Below are positions 35,797 to 44,685 of a stretch of 64,000 bases of DNA, one piece after another. A program made the translations under genes and the position numbers. The notes below the pieces were generated by a model that was given only the letters and a program-made list of their open reading frames with translations, made no database searches and was not told where the DNA came from. Source of the DNA: Usitatibacter sp035624355 (GTDB lineage: Bacteria; Pseudomonadota; Gammaproteobacteria; Burkholderiales; Usitatibacteraceae). The stretch spans positions 1 through 64,000 of the forward strand of contig DASPRQ010000076.1 in assembly GCA_035624355.1 (NCBI GenBank). The letters run 5' to 3'. The number at the start of each line of letters is the position of its first letter. The stretch's first letter is position 1.

Positions 35797-36939
35797 ATGT
35801 TCGGAGACTTCCTCGAGCTCTTCTGGCCCCGCGGCGGCTCGGAGCTCCTCGACCGGCGCCGGGCCGAGGCCATAGCGCAGCGCGTGCGCGCCTTCGGCAA
35901 CCTCTTCGCCGTGCTCACCATCGGGTGGAGCGCGGTCGACGCCGTGGCCTTCGAGGGAAGCGTGGCCCTGCGCCTGATCATCGTGCGGCTCGTCGCCGGC
36001 GTGGCGTTCCTCGGCCTCGCGCAGTGCTGCCGCGAGCGGCCCTCGGGGCTTCGTCCCGCGCTCACCCGTCTCGCGGCGCTCTTCGTGATTCCCGCGCTCA
36101 CCTACGCGGCCTCGATCCAGATCCTCGCCGACGTGCCGCACACCGGGCTCCCCGCCACGGCCGCGTCGCTCTACGCGTTCGTGCCCTTCGTGCTCGCCGC
36201 GGGCGTGGGCGCCTTCCCGCTCGCCGCGGTGGAAGCGGCCGCGCTCGTGATGGTGGCGCTCCTCGCCGAAGGCTGGGGCCACGCCCCGATGCCGGCGGCG
36301 CGGCAGTCGTTCGCGCTCCTCGACGCGTTCTGGCAGCTCATGCTGCTCGGCGTCGTGGGCACCTTCGCGGCGATGAGCCAGCTGAGGCTCCTCGAGGAGC
36401 TCGCGCGCCAGGCGATGCGCGACCCGCTGACCGGCTGCCATCGGCGCGAGAGCGGCAAGGAGTTCCTCGAGATGCAATTCCTCATCGCCGCGCGCCACGC
36501 CGCGCCGCTCGCGGTCCTTTTCGCCGACCTCGACCGCTTCAAGGCGGTGAACGACCAGTTCGGCCACGACGAGGGCGACCGCGTGCTCGCCGCCGCCGCC
36601 GAGGCGCTGCGCCGCATGACCCGGGAGTCGGACATCGTGCTGCGCTGGGGCGGCGAGGAATTCGTCGTGGTGCTGCCCCACACGACGCTCGACGAGGCGG
36701 TGGCGCTGCTCCACCGCCTGCGCGAGCACGGGCTCGGACGCCGCCCCGACGGCCAGCCTCTCACGGTGAGCGTCGGCATCGCGGAATACAAGGCCGACGG
36801 CGTGCGCTCCGCCGACGAGCTGGTCGAGCTCGCCGACCGGCGCATGTACCGCGCGAAGCAGGCGGGCCGCAACCGCTACGTGCTCGGGCCCGGGGCGGAA
36901 GCCTCCACGCTGCTCGAGGAGCCCACGTCCACGGCCTGA
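35797..36939 (+). CDS. Membrane diguanylate cyclase (GGDEF)
   Basis: 380 residues. Five or six membrane helices (about 35-195) form an uncharacterised sensory part, followed by a GGDEF domain with DPLTGCHRRE at 209-218, the active-site motif GGEEF at 285-289 and the RxxD inhibitory site RESD at 276-279. It should make c-di-GMP in the inner membrane and be feedback-inhibited. FNR control links c-di-GMP to oxygen. No EAL domain is present. Its last 64 bases overlap the 3' end of the convergent MBL gene. Confidence 0.9.
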   Translation: MFGDFLELFWPRGGSELLDRRRAEAIAQRVRAFGNLFAVLTIGWSAVDAVAFEGSVALRLIIVRLVAGVAFLGLAQCCRERPSGLRPALTRLAALFVIPALTYAASIQILADVPHTGLPATAASLYAFVPFVLAAGVGAFPLAAVEAAALVMVALLAEGWGHAPMPAARQSFALLDAFWQLMLLGVVGTFAAMSQLRLLEELARQAMRDPLTGCHRRESGKEFLEMQFLIAARHAAPLAVLFADLDRFKAVNDQFGHDEGDRVLAAAAEALRRMTRESDIVLRWGGEEFVVVLPHTTLDEAVALLHRLREHGLGRRPDGQPLTVSVGIAEYKADGVRSADELVELADRRMYRAKQAGRNRYVLGPGAEASTLLEEPTSTA

Positions 36940-38279
36940 AGGTAGTCGGGGATCGCGCAATCCCACCCGAAACGCTCGGCGATGCGCTTGCGCAGGGCGT
37001 CGGCGGCGGCCGGCTCCCCGTGGGTGAGGCAGATGCGGCGCGGCGGCGCGGGCCACCCGGCGAGCCAGTCGAGGATCTCCGCGTAGTCGGCGTGCGCGGA
37101 CAGCGTCTCCAGGTTGCGCACCTCCGCGCGGATCGGCACGTAGGCGCCGTGGATCTTCACCTCGGAGGCGCCGTGCACGATCGAGTCGCCGCGCGTGCCG
37201 CCCGCCTGGAAGCCGGTGAAGAGGATCGTGTTGCGCGCATCGGGCGCGAAGCGCTCGAGGTGGTGCAGCACGCGCCCGCCGGTGGCCATGCCGCTGCCCG
37301 CGATGATCACCATCGGGAAGCTCGACTGGTCGAGCGCGCGCGATTCGTCGGGGGTCGCCACGAAGCGCGCCGCCCCCGCGAGCGCCCGGCATTCCTCGTC
37401 GTCCAGGCGGTGCTCCGCGCGATGGCGGATGTAGACCTCGGTCACGTCGGTCGCCATGGGGCTGTCGACGTAGATCGGGAGCGCCCCGGGGATCGCGCCC
37501 TTCGCCTTGAGGCGCTCGAGGTAGAGCAGCAACGCCTGCGCGCGGCCCACCGCGAAGGCGGGCACCACGACCACGCCGCCGCGTGCCGCCGTGCGCGAGA
37601 CGATGCCCGCGATCTCCGCCCCGGTGTCGAGCGGCGGATGGCGGCGGTCGCCGTAGGTGCTCTCGAGCACCAGGAGGTCGGCGCCCTGCGGCGTGGCGGG
37701 CGGGCGCATGATCGCGTCCTCCGGCCGTCCCAGGTCGCCGGAGAAGACGCAGGTGCGCGCGCCCGAGCGCAGCTCCACGATCGACGCCCCGAGGATGTGG
37801 CCCGCCGGGCTCAGCCGCACGCGCATCCCCCGCGCGGGCTCCCATTCGCGCTCGAAATCGGCCGGGCTGAAAAGGGCGAGCGCGGCTTGCGCGTCCTCTC
37901 CGGTGTAGAGCGGAAGCGCGGGCCGGTGCTTCGAGTAGCCGTAGCGGTTGGCGTGCTCGGCCTGCTCTTCCTGCAGGTGCGCGCTGTCGGGCAGCAGGAT
38001 GCGGCACAGGGCGTACGTCGCGTGGCTGCAGTGGATGCGGCCGCGGAACCCGCGCTTCACGAGCAACGGCAGGTAGCCGCTGTGGTCGATGTGCGCGTGG
38101 GTGAGGACCACGGCGTCGATCCGCGCGGGATCGAACGGCGGCTCGGCCCAGTTGCGCAGGCGCAGCGCCTTGAAGCCCTGGAAGAGCCCGCAGTCGACCA
38201 TGAGCGACGACGAGCCCGCGGTCACGAGATACTTCGATCCCGTGACCGTCCCCGTCGCTCCGAGGAAGCGGACCCTCAC
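36876..38279 (-). CDS. MBL-fold beta-CASP RNA metallo-hydrolase (CPSF73/YSH1-like)
   Basis: 467 residues. The metal site HAHIDH is at 61-66, and TYGDRRHP, VVPAFAVGRAQ, SGSGMATGGRVLHHL and the C-terminal LSAHADYAEI and LTHGEP follow the metallo-beta-lactamase/beta-CASP arrangement. Relatives are RNA endo- or exonucleases. The start is GTG, directly abutting the phaC stop (TAG-GTG), so it is co-transcribed and probably coupled with phaC. This pairing with PHA synthase occurs in stress islands, and an RNA-processing role under low oxygen is inferred. Confidence 0.9.
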   Translation of the reverse strand: MRVRFLGATGTVTGSKYLVTAGSSSLMVDCGLFQGFKALRLRNWAEPPFDPARIDAVVLTHAHIDHSGYLPLLVKRGFRGRIHCSHATYALCRILLPDSAHLQEEQAEHANRYGYSKHRPALPLYTGEDAQAALALFSPADFEREWEPARGMRVRLSPAGHILGASIVELRSGARTCVFSGDLGRPEDAIMRPPATPQGADLLVLESTYGDRRHPPLDTGAEIAGIVSRTAARGGVVVVPAFAVGRAQALLLYLERLKAKGAIPGALPIYVDSPMATDVTEVYIRHRAEHRLDDEECRALAGAARFVATPDESRALDQSSFPMVIIAGSGMATGGRVLHHLERFAPDARNTILFTGFQAGGTRGDSIVHGASEVKIHGAYVPIRAEVRNLETLSAHADYAEILDWLAGWPAPPRRICLTHGEPAAADALRKRIAERFGWDCAIPDYLQAVDVGSSSSVEASAPGPST

Positions 38280-40148
38280 CTACTCCTCGAGCACGTAGGT
38301 GCCCGGAGCCGCGCAGAGCGCCGCGTACGGCCCGCGCGGCGCGCCGAGCGGCGGCGGCGTCCGCGGCCGCGCCGAGCGGCGCGCGAGCCAGCGCTGCCAC
38401 TCGGGCCACCACGAGCCCGGGAGCGCCGGCGCATCGGCCACCCAGGCGTCGGGGTCGCGGTACGGCTCGTCGGCGCGCCGCTCGAGCAGGCGGTAATGCC
38501 GTTCCGGCCCCGGGCCGGGCGGCGAGACGATGCCGACGTTGTGGCCGCCGCTCGCGAGGAGGAAGGTCACGTCCGTGTCGGTGAGCGCGTGGATCTTGAA
38601 CACCGAGCGCCACGGCGCCACGTGGTCGCGCTCCGTGGCGACCACGAACATCGGCACGCGGATGTCGCCCAGCGCGACGGGCCGTCCCCCCGCGCTCCAG
38701 CGCTCCTCGGCGAGGTCGTTGTCGAGGAAGAGCCGGCGCAGGTACTCCGCGTGCATGCGGTAGGGCATGCGCGTGCCGTCGGCGTTCCAGGCCGCGAGGT
38801 CGGTCATGGGCGCGCGCTCGCCCATGAGGTACTCGTGCACGACCCGAGACCAGATGAGGTCGTTGGAGCGCAGCATCTGGAAAGCGCCCGCCATCTGCCG
38901 CACGTCGAGGAAGCCCTGCTCCCACATGCTGTCCTCGAGGAACGCGAGCTGGCTCTCGTTCACGAAGAGCATCAGCTCGCCCGCCTCGGTGAAGTCGGTC
39001 TGGGCCGCGAAGAGCGTGAGGGAAGCGAGCCGGCGGTCGCCGTCGCGGGCCATCGCCGCCGCGGCGATCGCCGCGAGCGTGCCGCCGATGCAGTAGCCGG
39101 CGAGGTGCACGCGCGGCGCGCGCGTGACCGCGCCGATCGCCTCCAGCGCCGCCATCACGCCGAGCGTGCGGTAGTCGTCGAAGGCGAGGTCCCGGTCGTC
39201 GGGCCCCGGGTTCTTCCACGAGATCATGAACACCGTGTGGCCCGAGGCGACGAGGTAGCGCACGAGCGAGTTGGCCGGGGACAGGTCGAGGACGTAGTAC
39301 TTCATGATCCACGCCGGCACCACGAGGATCGGCTCCGGATGCACCGCGCGCGTCGCGGGCGAGTACTGGATCAGCTCGATCAGCCGGTTGCGGAACACGA
39401 CCTTGCCCGGCGTCACGGCGACCTCGCGCCCGGGGCGGAAGCGCTCCGCCCCCACGGGGCGGCGGCCCGCGACGGCCCGCTCCCAGTCCTCCATGAAATT
39501 GCGCGCGCCCTCGGCGAAGTTGAGCCCGCCGGTGCGCACGGCGCGCTCGGTCACCACCGGATTGGTGAGCGGGAAGTTCGACGGCGAGGCCATGTCGAGC
39601 AGCTGGCGCGTCACGAAGGCGGTCATCTCCTCGTCGCGGGCGCTCACGCCGCGCACGCCCGTGGCCGCGTTGTGCCACCACTGCTGGGTGAGCAGGAACG
39701 CCTGCTGGACGAGGTTGTACGGCCACGCCTGCCACGCCGGCGCCGCGAAGCGCCGGTCCTGCGGCAGGGGCTCGATGCACGGCTCGCAGCTGCCGCCGGC
39801 GGCCGCGGCCCGCGCGGCGTAATTCGCGAACCGGATGGTCTTGCGCAGCGCCTTCTGCGCGAGCTGCACCTGCTTGCCCGGCGAGAATGCGAGGTGGGCG
39901 GCCCAGTCGAGGTACGCGCCGCCGATCGCCATCGGCGACAGACCCGCCGTGAAGCGCGCCGTGGCGGCGTGCACCGCGCGGTCGATGATGTCGGCGAGCG
40001 CCGTGGACGCGTAGGAGTCGCGGTCGAAGCTCGCCGGCAGGGGCGGCGGAGCCAGCGCGCGCGGCAGGGCCGGAGGCGCGAGCGGACCGGGCAGGAGCGC
40101 GGGGACCCGGGCCGCGGCCGGAGCCTTCGAGCGGGGATGGGAGGCCAT
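38280..40148 (-). CDS. phaC: Class I poly(3-hydroxyalkanoate) synthase
   Basis: 622 residues. The lipase-like box GYCIGG carries the catalytic Cys353. The conserved NPLTNP-like region appears as SNFPLTNPVV near 190, WKNPGPDDRDL near 311, and the catalytic His in GGHNVG. It polymerises hydroxyacyl-CoA into PHA granules in the cytosol, a carbon and electron store. No phaA, phaB or phasin is encoded nearby, so this may be a second copy for stress use. The ATG at 40148 lies 40.5 bp from an FNR box centre, with a GAGAAT -10-like hexamer, and has no Shine-Dalgarno sequence. Confidence 0.95.
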   Translation of the reverse strand: MASHPRSKAPAAARVPALLPGPLAPPALPRALAPPPLPASFDRDSYASTALADIIDRAVHAATARFTAGLSPMAIGGAYLDWAAHLAFSPGKQVQLAQKALRKTIRFANYAARAAAAGGSCEPCIEPLPQDRRFAAPAWQAWPYNLVQQAFLLTQQWWHNAATGVRGVSARDEEMTAFVTRQLLDMASPSNFPLTNPVVTERAVRTGGLNFAEGARNFMEDWERAVAGRRPVGAERFRPGREVAVTPGKVVFRNRLIELIQYSPATRAVHPEPILVVPAWIMKYYVLDLSPANSLVRYLVASGHTVFMISWKNPGPDDRDLAFDDYRTLGVMAALEAIGAVTRAPRVHLAGYCIGGTLAAIAAAAMARDGDRRLASLTLFAAQTDFTEAGELMLFVNESQLAFLEDSMWEQGFLDVRQMAGAFQMLRSNDLIWSRVVHEYLMGERAPMTDLAAWNADGTRMPYRMHAEYLRRLFLDNDLAEERWSAGGRPVALGDIRVPMFVVATERDHVAPWRSVFKIHALTDTDVTFLLASGGHNVGIVSPPGPGPERHYRLLERRADEPYRDPDAWVADAPALPGSWWPEWQRWLARRSARPRTPPPLGAPRGPYAALCAAPGTYVLEE

Positions 40149-40181
40149 GGGACGATTCTCGGCCCGCGCCGCGGCGGGCGT

Positions 40182-40195
40182 TTGACTGCGGTCAA
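40182..40195. promoter_or_regulatory. FNR box centred exactly between phaC and the PaaK-like gene
   Basis: TTGACTGCGGTCAA. Its centre is 40.5 bp from both divergent start codons. On the plus side TACGAT at 40217-40222 is a TANNNT -10 element six bases before the ATG; on the minus side GAGAAT at 40160-40155 holds the same place. One dimer could drive two leaderless transcripts. Confidence 0.9.
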
Positions 40196-40228
40196 CGCCC
40201 CGGTCGCGGCCCCGGGTACGATCCGTCG

Positions 40229-41683
40229 ATGAAAGGTCTCGCGCCCACGCCGCCGCTGCCCGGCCACTCCCTCGACCCCCTCGAGACCACGCTCGGCTTC
40301 TGGAAGTACTGCGCGAGCCTTGCCGAGATCTGGTGGTCCCGGCACGGCGGCGTCCAACCCGCGCAGATGGCGGCGCAGCGCCTGCGCGCCCTGCTCGCCT
40401 TCGCGCGCGAGGCCTCGCCCTGGTACCGCCGGCGCTACGCGGGGCTGCCGCGCGAGGTGAGCTCGCTCGAGTCGATCCCGCCCACCACGCGCGCCGAGCT
40501 CATGGCGCATTTCGACGAGGCGTGCACCGACCCGCGCGTGCGGCGCGCCGACGTGGAGCGTTTCGTCGCCGACCGCAGGCGCGTGGGCGAGCTCTTCCTC
40601 GGGCGCTACCGCGTCTGGAAGAGCTCCGGAACGGGCGGCGAGCCCGGCCTGTTCGTGCAGGACCCCGAGGCGGTCGCGGTCTACGAGGCGCTCGTGGCGA
40701 TGCAGCTCGCGGCCGCGAGCCTCGATCCGGCGCGGCTCGTGGCGGGCGGCGGGCGCGCCGCGCTCGTGGTGGCCACCGGGGACCACTACGCGAGCATCAC
40801 GAGCTGGGAACATCTGCGGCGTATCTTCCCGGGCATGGCCGCGCGCAGCTACTCCGTCCTGGAGCCCCTCGATCGCCTCGTCGCGGAGCTCAACGAGTTC
40901 CAGCCCGCCTTCCTCGCGAGCTACCCCTCGGTGCTCGCCCTCCTCGCGGCCGAGCGGCGCGCGGGGCGGTTGCGCATCGCGCCCGCCCTCGCGTGGTCGG
41001 GCGGCGAGACCCTCGCTCCCGCGGCGCACGCCTCCCTCGAGGCCGCGCTCGGCTGCCCGGTGGTGAACGAGTACGGCGCCTCGGAGTGCCTCGCGATCGC
41101 CTACAGCTGCCCGGAAGGGTGGCTGCACCTCAACGCCGACTGGGTGATCCTCGAGCCGGTGGAGGCCGACGGCCGCCCCACGCCGCCCGGCGCGACCTCG
41201 CACACGGTGCTCGTCACCAACCTCGCCAACCGGGTGCAACCCGTGATCCGCTACGACCTGGGCGACCGGGTGACTCGCGCCCCGGGCCCGTGCGCGTGCG
41301 GAAACCCCGCTCCGGCGATCCGCGTGGAAGGCCGCGCGGCCACGGCCGTCGCCCTGCGCGATGCCCGCGGCGCGACGGTGCGCCTCGCGCCGCTCGCGCT
41401 CGAGACCGCCGTCGAGCAGGCGACGGGCGCGCTGCGCTTCCAGATCGCGCAGACGGCGCCCGACCGGCTGGTCGTGCGCCTCGACGCGCTCGGGGGCGCC
41501 GCCCCGCGCGCGGCCGCGGGAAGGGCCGCCGCGCGGGCGCTGCGCGAATACCTCGGCGCGCAGTCGCTGGCGAACGTGCACGTGGCGCTCGGGCGGGAGC
41601 CCCCACGCCCCGATCCGCGCAGCGGCAAGCTGAAGAGCGTCGTCGTCGAGGAGCCATGCCGCACGAGAGCCCCGGCGGCCTGA
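40229..41683 (+). CDS. PaaK-like adenylate-forming (acyl-CoA ligase) enzyme
   Basis: 484 residues. The phosphate loop VWKSSGTGGEPGLF (about 130-143), ASYPSVLALL, VVNEYGASECLA and IRYDLGDRV match the phenylacetate-CoA ligase/CapK branch of AMP-binding enzymes. The C-terminal lid domain is short. It would activate an organic acid as AMP ester and CoA thioester. The substrate is unknown, and supply of acyl-CoA to the divergent PHA synthase is a possible link. The ATG lacks a Shine-Dalgarno sequence and fits a leaderless transcript. Confidence 0.82.
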   Translation: MKGLAPTPPLPGHSLDPLETTLGFWKYCASLAEIWWSRHGGVQPAQMAAQRLRALLAFAREASPWYRRRYAGLPREVSSLESIPPTTRAELMAHFDEACTDPRVRRADVERFVADRRRVGELFLGRYRVWKSSGTGGEPGLFVQDPEAVAVYEALVAMQLAAASLDPARLVAGGGRAALVVATGDHYASITSWEHLRRIFPGMAARSYSVLEPLDRLVAELNEFQPAFLASYPSVLALLAAERRAGRLRIAPALAWSGGETLAPAAHASLEAALGCPVVNEYGASECLAIAYSCPEGWLHLNADWVILEPVEADGRPTPPGATSHTVLVTNLANRVQPVIRYDLGDRVTRAPGPCACGNPAPAIRVEGRAATAVALRDARGATVRLAPLALETAVEQATGALRFQIAQTAPDRLVVRLDALGGAAPRAAAGRAAARALREYLGAQSLANVHVALGREPPRPDPRSGKLKSVVVEEPCRTRAPAA

Positions 41684-44145
41684 GCGGCGGGGAGGAAGGG
41701 GGCCTCGCCGGGCTCAGCACCGCCGAGGCGCGCCGGCTCGCGCGGGTGCACGGCGCGAACGAGCTGCATCCGCGAGCGCGCCGCACGATCGTCGCGGACC
41801 TCCTGCGCCGCTTCCGCAGCCCGCTCATCCTGATCCTCATCGTCGCGAGCGCGATCTCGGCGTTCACGGGCGATGCCGCGAGCTTCGCGATCATCGTGAC
41901 GATGGTGCTGCTGAGCGTCGTCATCGACTTCGTGCAGGAGCACCGCGCGGGACACGCCGCCGAGGCGCTCATCCGCCGCGTCCAGGTGCACGCCAGCGTC
42001 GTGCGCGACGGCCGGCTGGTGTCGCTCCCGGTCAACCGCCTCGTTCCGGGCGACGTGGTGCGCCTCGCGGCCGGCTCCGTCATCCCGGGTGACGGGCGGC
42101 TCCTGGAGGCGAACGGCCTGCACGTGAACGAGGCGCTGCTCACGGGCGAGCCGTTTCCCGTGGAGAAGCGGGTCGCGGCGCTCCACGGCCATGCCGCCGA
42201 CGACATGTTCATGGGAACCTCGGTGGTGAGCGGCACGGCGACGATGCGGATCACGCGCACCGGTACGGCGACGGAGGTGGGCAAGATCGCGCGCACCCTC
42301 GCCGCCGAGCCGCCCCCCACCGAATTCGAGCGGGGCCTGCGCGCATTCGGCATGCTGATCATGCGCATCACCGCGTTCCTCGTGCTGTTCGTGCTGCTCG
42401 TGAACACCGCGGCGCACCGGCCGCTGCTCGAGTCGTTCGTCTTCGCGGTGGCGCTCGCCGTGGGCCTCACGCCCGAGCTCCTGCCGATGATCTTCACGGT
42501 GACGCTCTCGCGCGGCGCGCTGCGGCTTTCCGCCGAGCAGGTGATCGTGAAGCGCCTCGCGGCGATCGAGGGGCTCGGCAGCATGGACGTGCTGTGCACC
42601 GACAAGACGGGCACGCTCACGCAGGCGCGCATCCGCCTGGAGCGCGTCGTGGACCTCGACGGCCGCGAAAGCGAGCCGGCGCGCATCCGTGCGAGCCTCA
42701 ACAGCGCCTTCCAGGCCGGGATCCGCACGCCGCTCGACGAAGCCCTGCTCGCGCCGGCGCCCGACACGCAGGGGTGGACCAAGCTCGCCGAGGTGCCGTT
42801 CGATTTCGAGCGGCGCCGCGTGGCGGTGCTCCTGCGCCGGGGAACGCACCGCGTGCTGCTCGTGAAGGGCGCCCCCGAGGAGCTGCTCAAGCTGTGCACC
42901 GGCTACGCGACGCACGGTGGCACGACGCGCCCGCTCGACGACGAGGCGCGCGGGCGCGCGGCGGACGCGCTGGAGAAGCTGGGCGAGGCGGGGCTGCGCG
43001 TGCTCGCCGTGGCGCATCGCGAGCTCACCCGCGACCATGCCTCCGCGCACGACGAGCACGGCCTCACCCTCGACGGATTCGCCGCGTTCGCCGACCCGCC
43101 CAAGGCGGGCGCCGGCGAGGCGCTCGCCGCGCTCGCCGCGAGCGGCGTCGCGGTGAAGATCGTCACGGGGGATGGCGCGCCGGTCACGCGGCATCTGTGC
43201 GCCTCGCTCGGCGTCGAGATGAAGGGCGTGCTGACGGGCCCCGAGATCCAGCGCATGGACGACTCGGCGCTCGCGGCGCGCGCCCAGTCGACGACCCTCT
43301 TCTGCCGCGTGAATCCGGCGCAGAAGACGCGCATCGTCGCGGCGCTGCGCGCGCGCGGCCACGTGGTCGGGTTCCTCGGCGACGGAATCAACGACGCCCC
43401 CGCCCTGCACCGCGCCGACGTGAGCCTCTCGGTCGCGAACGCCGTGGACGTGGCGCGCGAGGCCGCGGACCTCATCCTCCTCAAGCGCGACCTGGGGGTG
43501 CTGCACCGCGGCGTGATCGAAGGGCGGCGCACCTTCGTGAACATGCGCAAGTACGTGCTGATGGGGACGAGCTCCAACTTCGGCAACATGTTCAGCATGG
43601 CGGGCGCCTCGGTCTTCCTGCCCTTCCTGCCGCTGCTGCCCGCGCAGATCCTGCTGAACAACCTGCTTTACGACGTCTCCGAGATCCCGATCCCGCTCGA
43701 CCGCGCCGACCCCGCGGAGACCGCCCGTCCCCAGAAATGGGACATGCGCCTGGTGCGCGACTTCATGTGGGTGATGGGGCCCGTGAGCTCGCTCTTCGAC
43801 TTCCTCACGTTCTACGTGCTCCTCGCCGTGCTGCGCGCCGACCCGGCGCTCTTCCGCACCGGCTGGTTCGTGGAATCCCTCGCCACGCAGGTGCTCGTGA
43901 TCTTCGTGATCCGCACCCGCGGGAGCGCGCTCGCGAGCGCCCCGGCCGCGGCGCTCGCGGCCGTCTCGCTCGCCGTGGTGGCCGCCGCCATCGCCCTGCC
44001 TTTCACGCCCGCGGCGCCCCTCCTGGGATTCGTCGCGCCGCCGCCCGTGTTCTTCGCCGTGCTGGGGGGGCTCGTGGGCGCCTACCTGTTGCTCGCCGAG
44101 GCGGTGAAGCGCGCCTTCTATGCCCGCTTCGGGGGCCGGTTTTGA
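41656..44145 (+). CDS. P3B-type (Mg2+-transporting) P-type ATPase
   Basis: 829 residues. It has a short cation-ATPase N-terminal domain, the actuator motif LLTGEPFPVEK, PEGL-like LTPELLPM in the fourth helix, the phosphorylation motif CTDKTGTLTQ near 313, and GDGINDAPALHRADVSLSV. LTPELLPMI and PIPLDRADP are characteristic of MgtA/MgtB. It moves Mg2+ inward or exchanges related cations. The ATG at 41656 lies inside the last codons of the PaaK-like gene, so the two are coupled. Its TGA is embedded in the next FNR box. Confidence 0.88.
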   Translation: MPHESPGGLSGGEEGGLAGLSTAEARRLARVHGANELHPRARRTIVADLLRRFRSPLILILIVASAISAFTGDAASFAIIVTMVLLSVVIDFVQEHRAGHAAEALIRRVQVHASVVRDGRLVSLPVNRLVPGDVVRLAAGSVIPGDGRLLEANGLHVNEALLTGEPFPVEKRVAALHGHAADDMFMGTSVVSGTATMRITRTGTATEVGKIARTLAAEPPPTEFERGLRAFGMLIMRITAFLVLFVLLVNTAAHRPLLESFVFAVALAVGLTPELLPMIFTVTLSRGALRLSAEQVIVKRLAAIEGLGSMDVLCTDKTGTLTQARIRLERVVDLDGRESEPARIRASLNSAFQAGIRTPLDEALLAPAPDTQGWTKLAEVPFDFERRRVAVLLRRGTHRVLLVKGAPEELLKLCTGYATHGGTTRPLDDEARGRAADALEKLGEAGLRVLAVAHRELTRDHASAHDEHGLTLDGFAAFADPPKAGAGEALAALAASGVAVKIVTGDGAPVTRHLCASLGVEMKGVLTGPEIQRMDDSALAARAQSTTLFCRVNPAQKTRIVAALRARGHVVGFLGDGINDAPALHRADVSLSVANAVDVAREAADLILLKRDLGVLHRGVIEGRRTFVNMRKYVLMGTSSNFGNMFSMAGASVFLPFLPLLPAQILLNNLLYDVSEIPIPLDRADPAETARPQKWDMRLVRDFMWVMGPVSSLFDFLTFYVLLAVLRADPALFRTGWFVESLATQVLVIFVIRTRGSALASAPAAALAAVSLAVVAAAIALPFTPAAPLLGFVAPPPVFFAVLGGLVGAYLLLAEAVKRAFYARFGGRF

Positions 44146-44155
44146 CCGCGGTCAA
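44142..44155. promoter_or_regulatory. FNR box overlapping the ATPase stop codon, upstream of hsp20
   Basis: TTGACCGCGGTCAA, a perfect palindrome. Bases 44143-44145 are the TGA stop of the upstream ATPase gene. It is centred 85.5 bp from the hsp20 ATG, predicting a leader of about 44 bases that contains the AAGGAG ribosome site. Confidence 0.88.
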
Positions 44156-44233
44156 GGGGGTCCGCGGCCGTCCGACTATCCTTGAAGACGATCGCCGCCG
44201 CTTCTCCCGGCGGCCGCTTCCAAGGAGCAAACC

Positions 44234-44683
44234 ATGGCCAACATCACCACTCGCAACGATCCGTACCAGGAGATCGCGCGCTTCGACCCGTTCCGCGATT
44301 TCGAGAGCTTCTTCGGCCTCCCCCGCCTGCGCCGCTGGCTCACGGAAGTTCCCACCGAGCCCACGATCAAGCTCGACGTCACCGAGGACGACAAGGCGTT
44401 CCACGTGAAGGCCGAGATGCCCGGCGTCAAGAAGGAGGACATCAACGTCGAGATCGAGGGCAACCAGGTCTCGCTCACGGCCGAGGTGAAGCGCGAGACC
44501 GAGGAGAAGAAGGGCGAGACCGTCGTGCACAGCGAGCGCTACTACGGCAAGCAGTACCGCAGCTTCACGCTGGGCAAGGAGATCGACCGCAAGAAGGCCG
44601 AGGCGAAGTTCGAGAACGGCGTTCTCGAGCTCACGCTCCCCAAGGACGGGGGCACGACCACGCAGCGGATCGCCGTCCAGTAA
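44234..44683 (+). CDS. Small heat-shock protein, Hsp20/alpha-crystallin family
   Basis: 149 residues. The alpha-crystallin domain (about 45-140) contains FHVKAEMPGVKKEDINVEIE and ends in FENGVLELTLPK; the C-terminal IAV is the I-x-I/V-type anchor for oligomers. It holds unfolded proteins in the cytosol without ATP. It is preceded by CAAGGAG at a good distance. FNR control fits the anoxia-linked Hsp20 genes of the B. cenocepacia lxa locus. Confidence 0.95.
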   Translation: MANITTRNDPYQEIARFDPFRDFESFFGLPRLRRWLTEVPTEPTIKLDVTEDDKAFHVKAEMPGVKKEDINVEIEGNQVSLTAEVKRETEEKKGETVVHSERYYGKQYRSFTLGKEIDRKKAEAKFENGVLELTLPKDGGTTTQRIAVQ

Positions 44684-44685
44684 GC

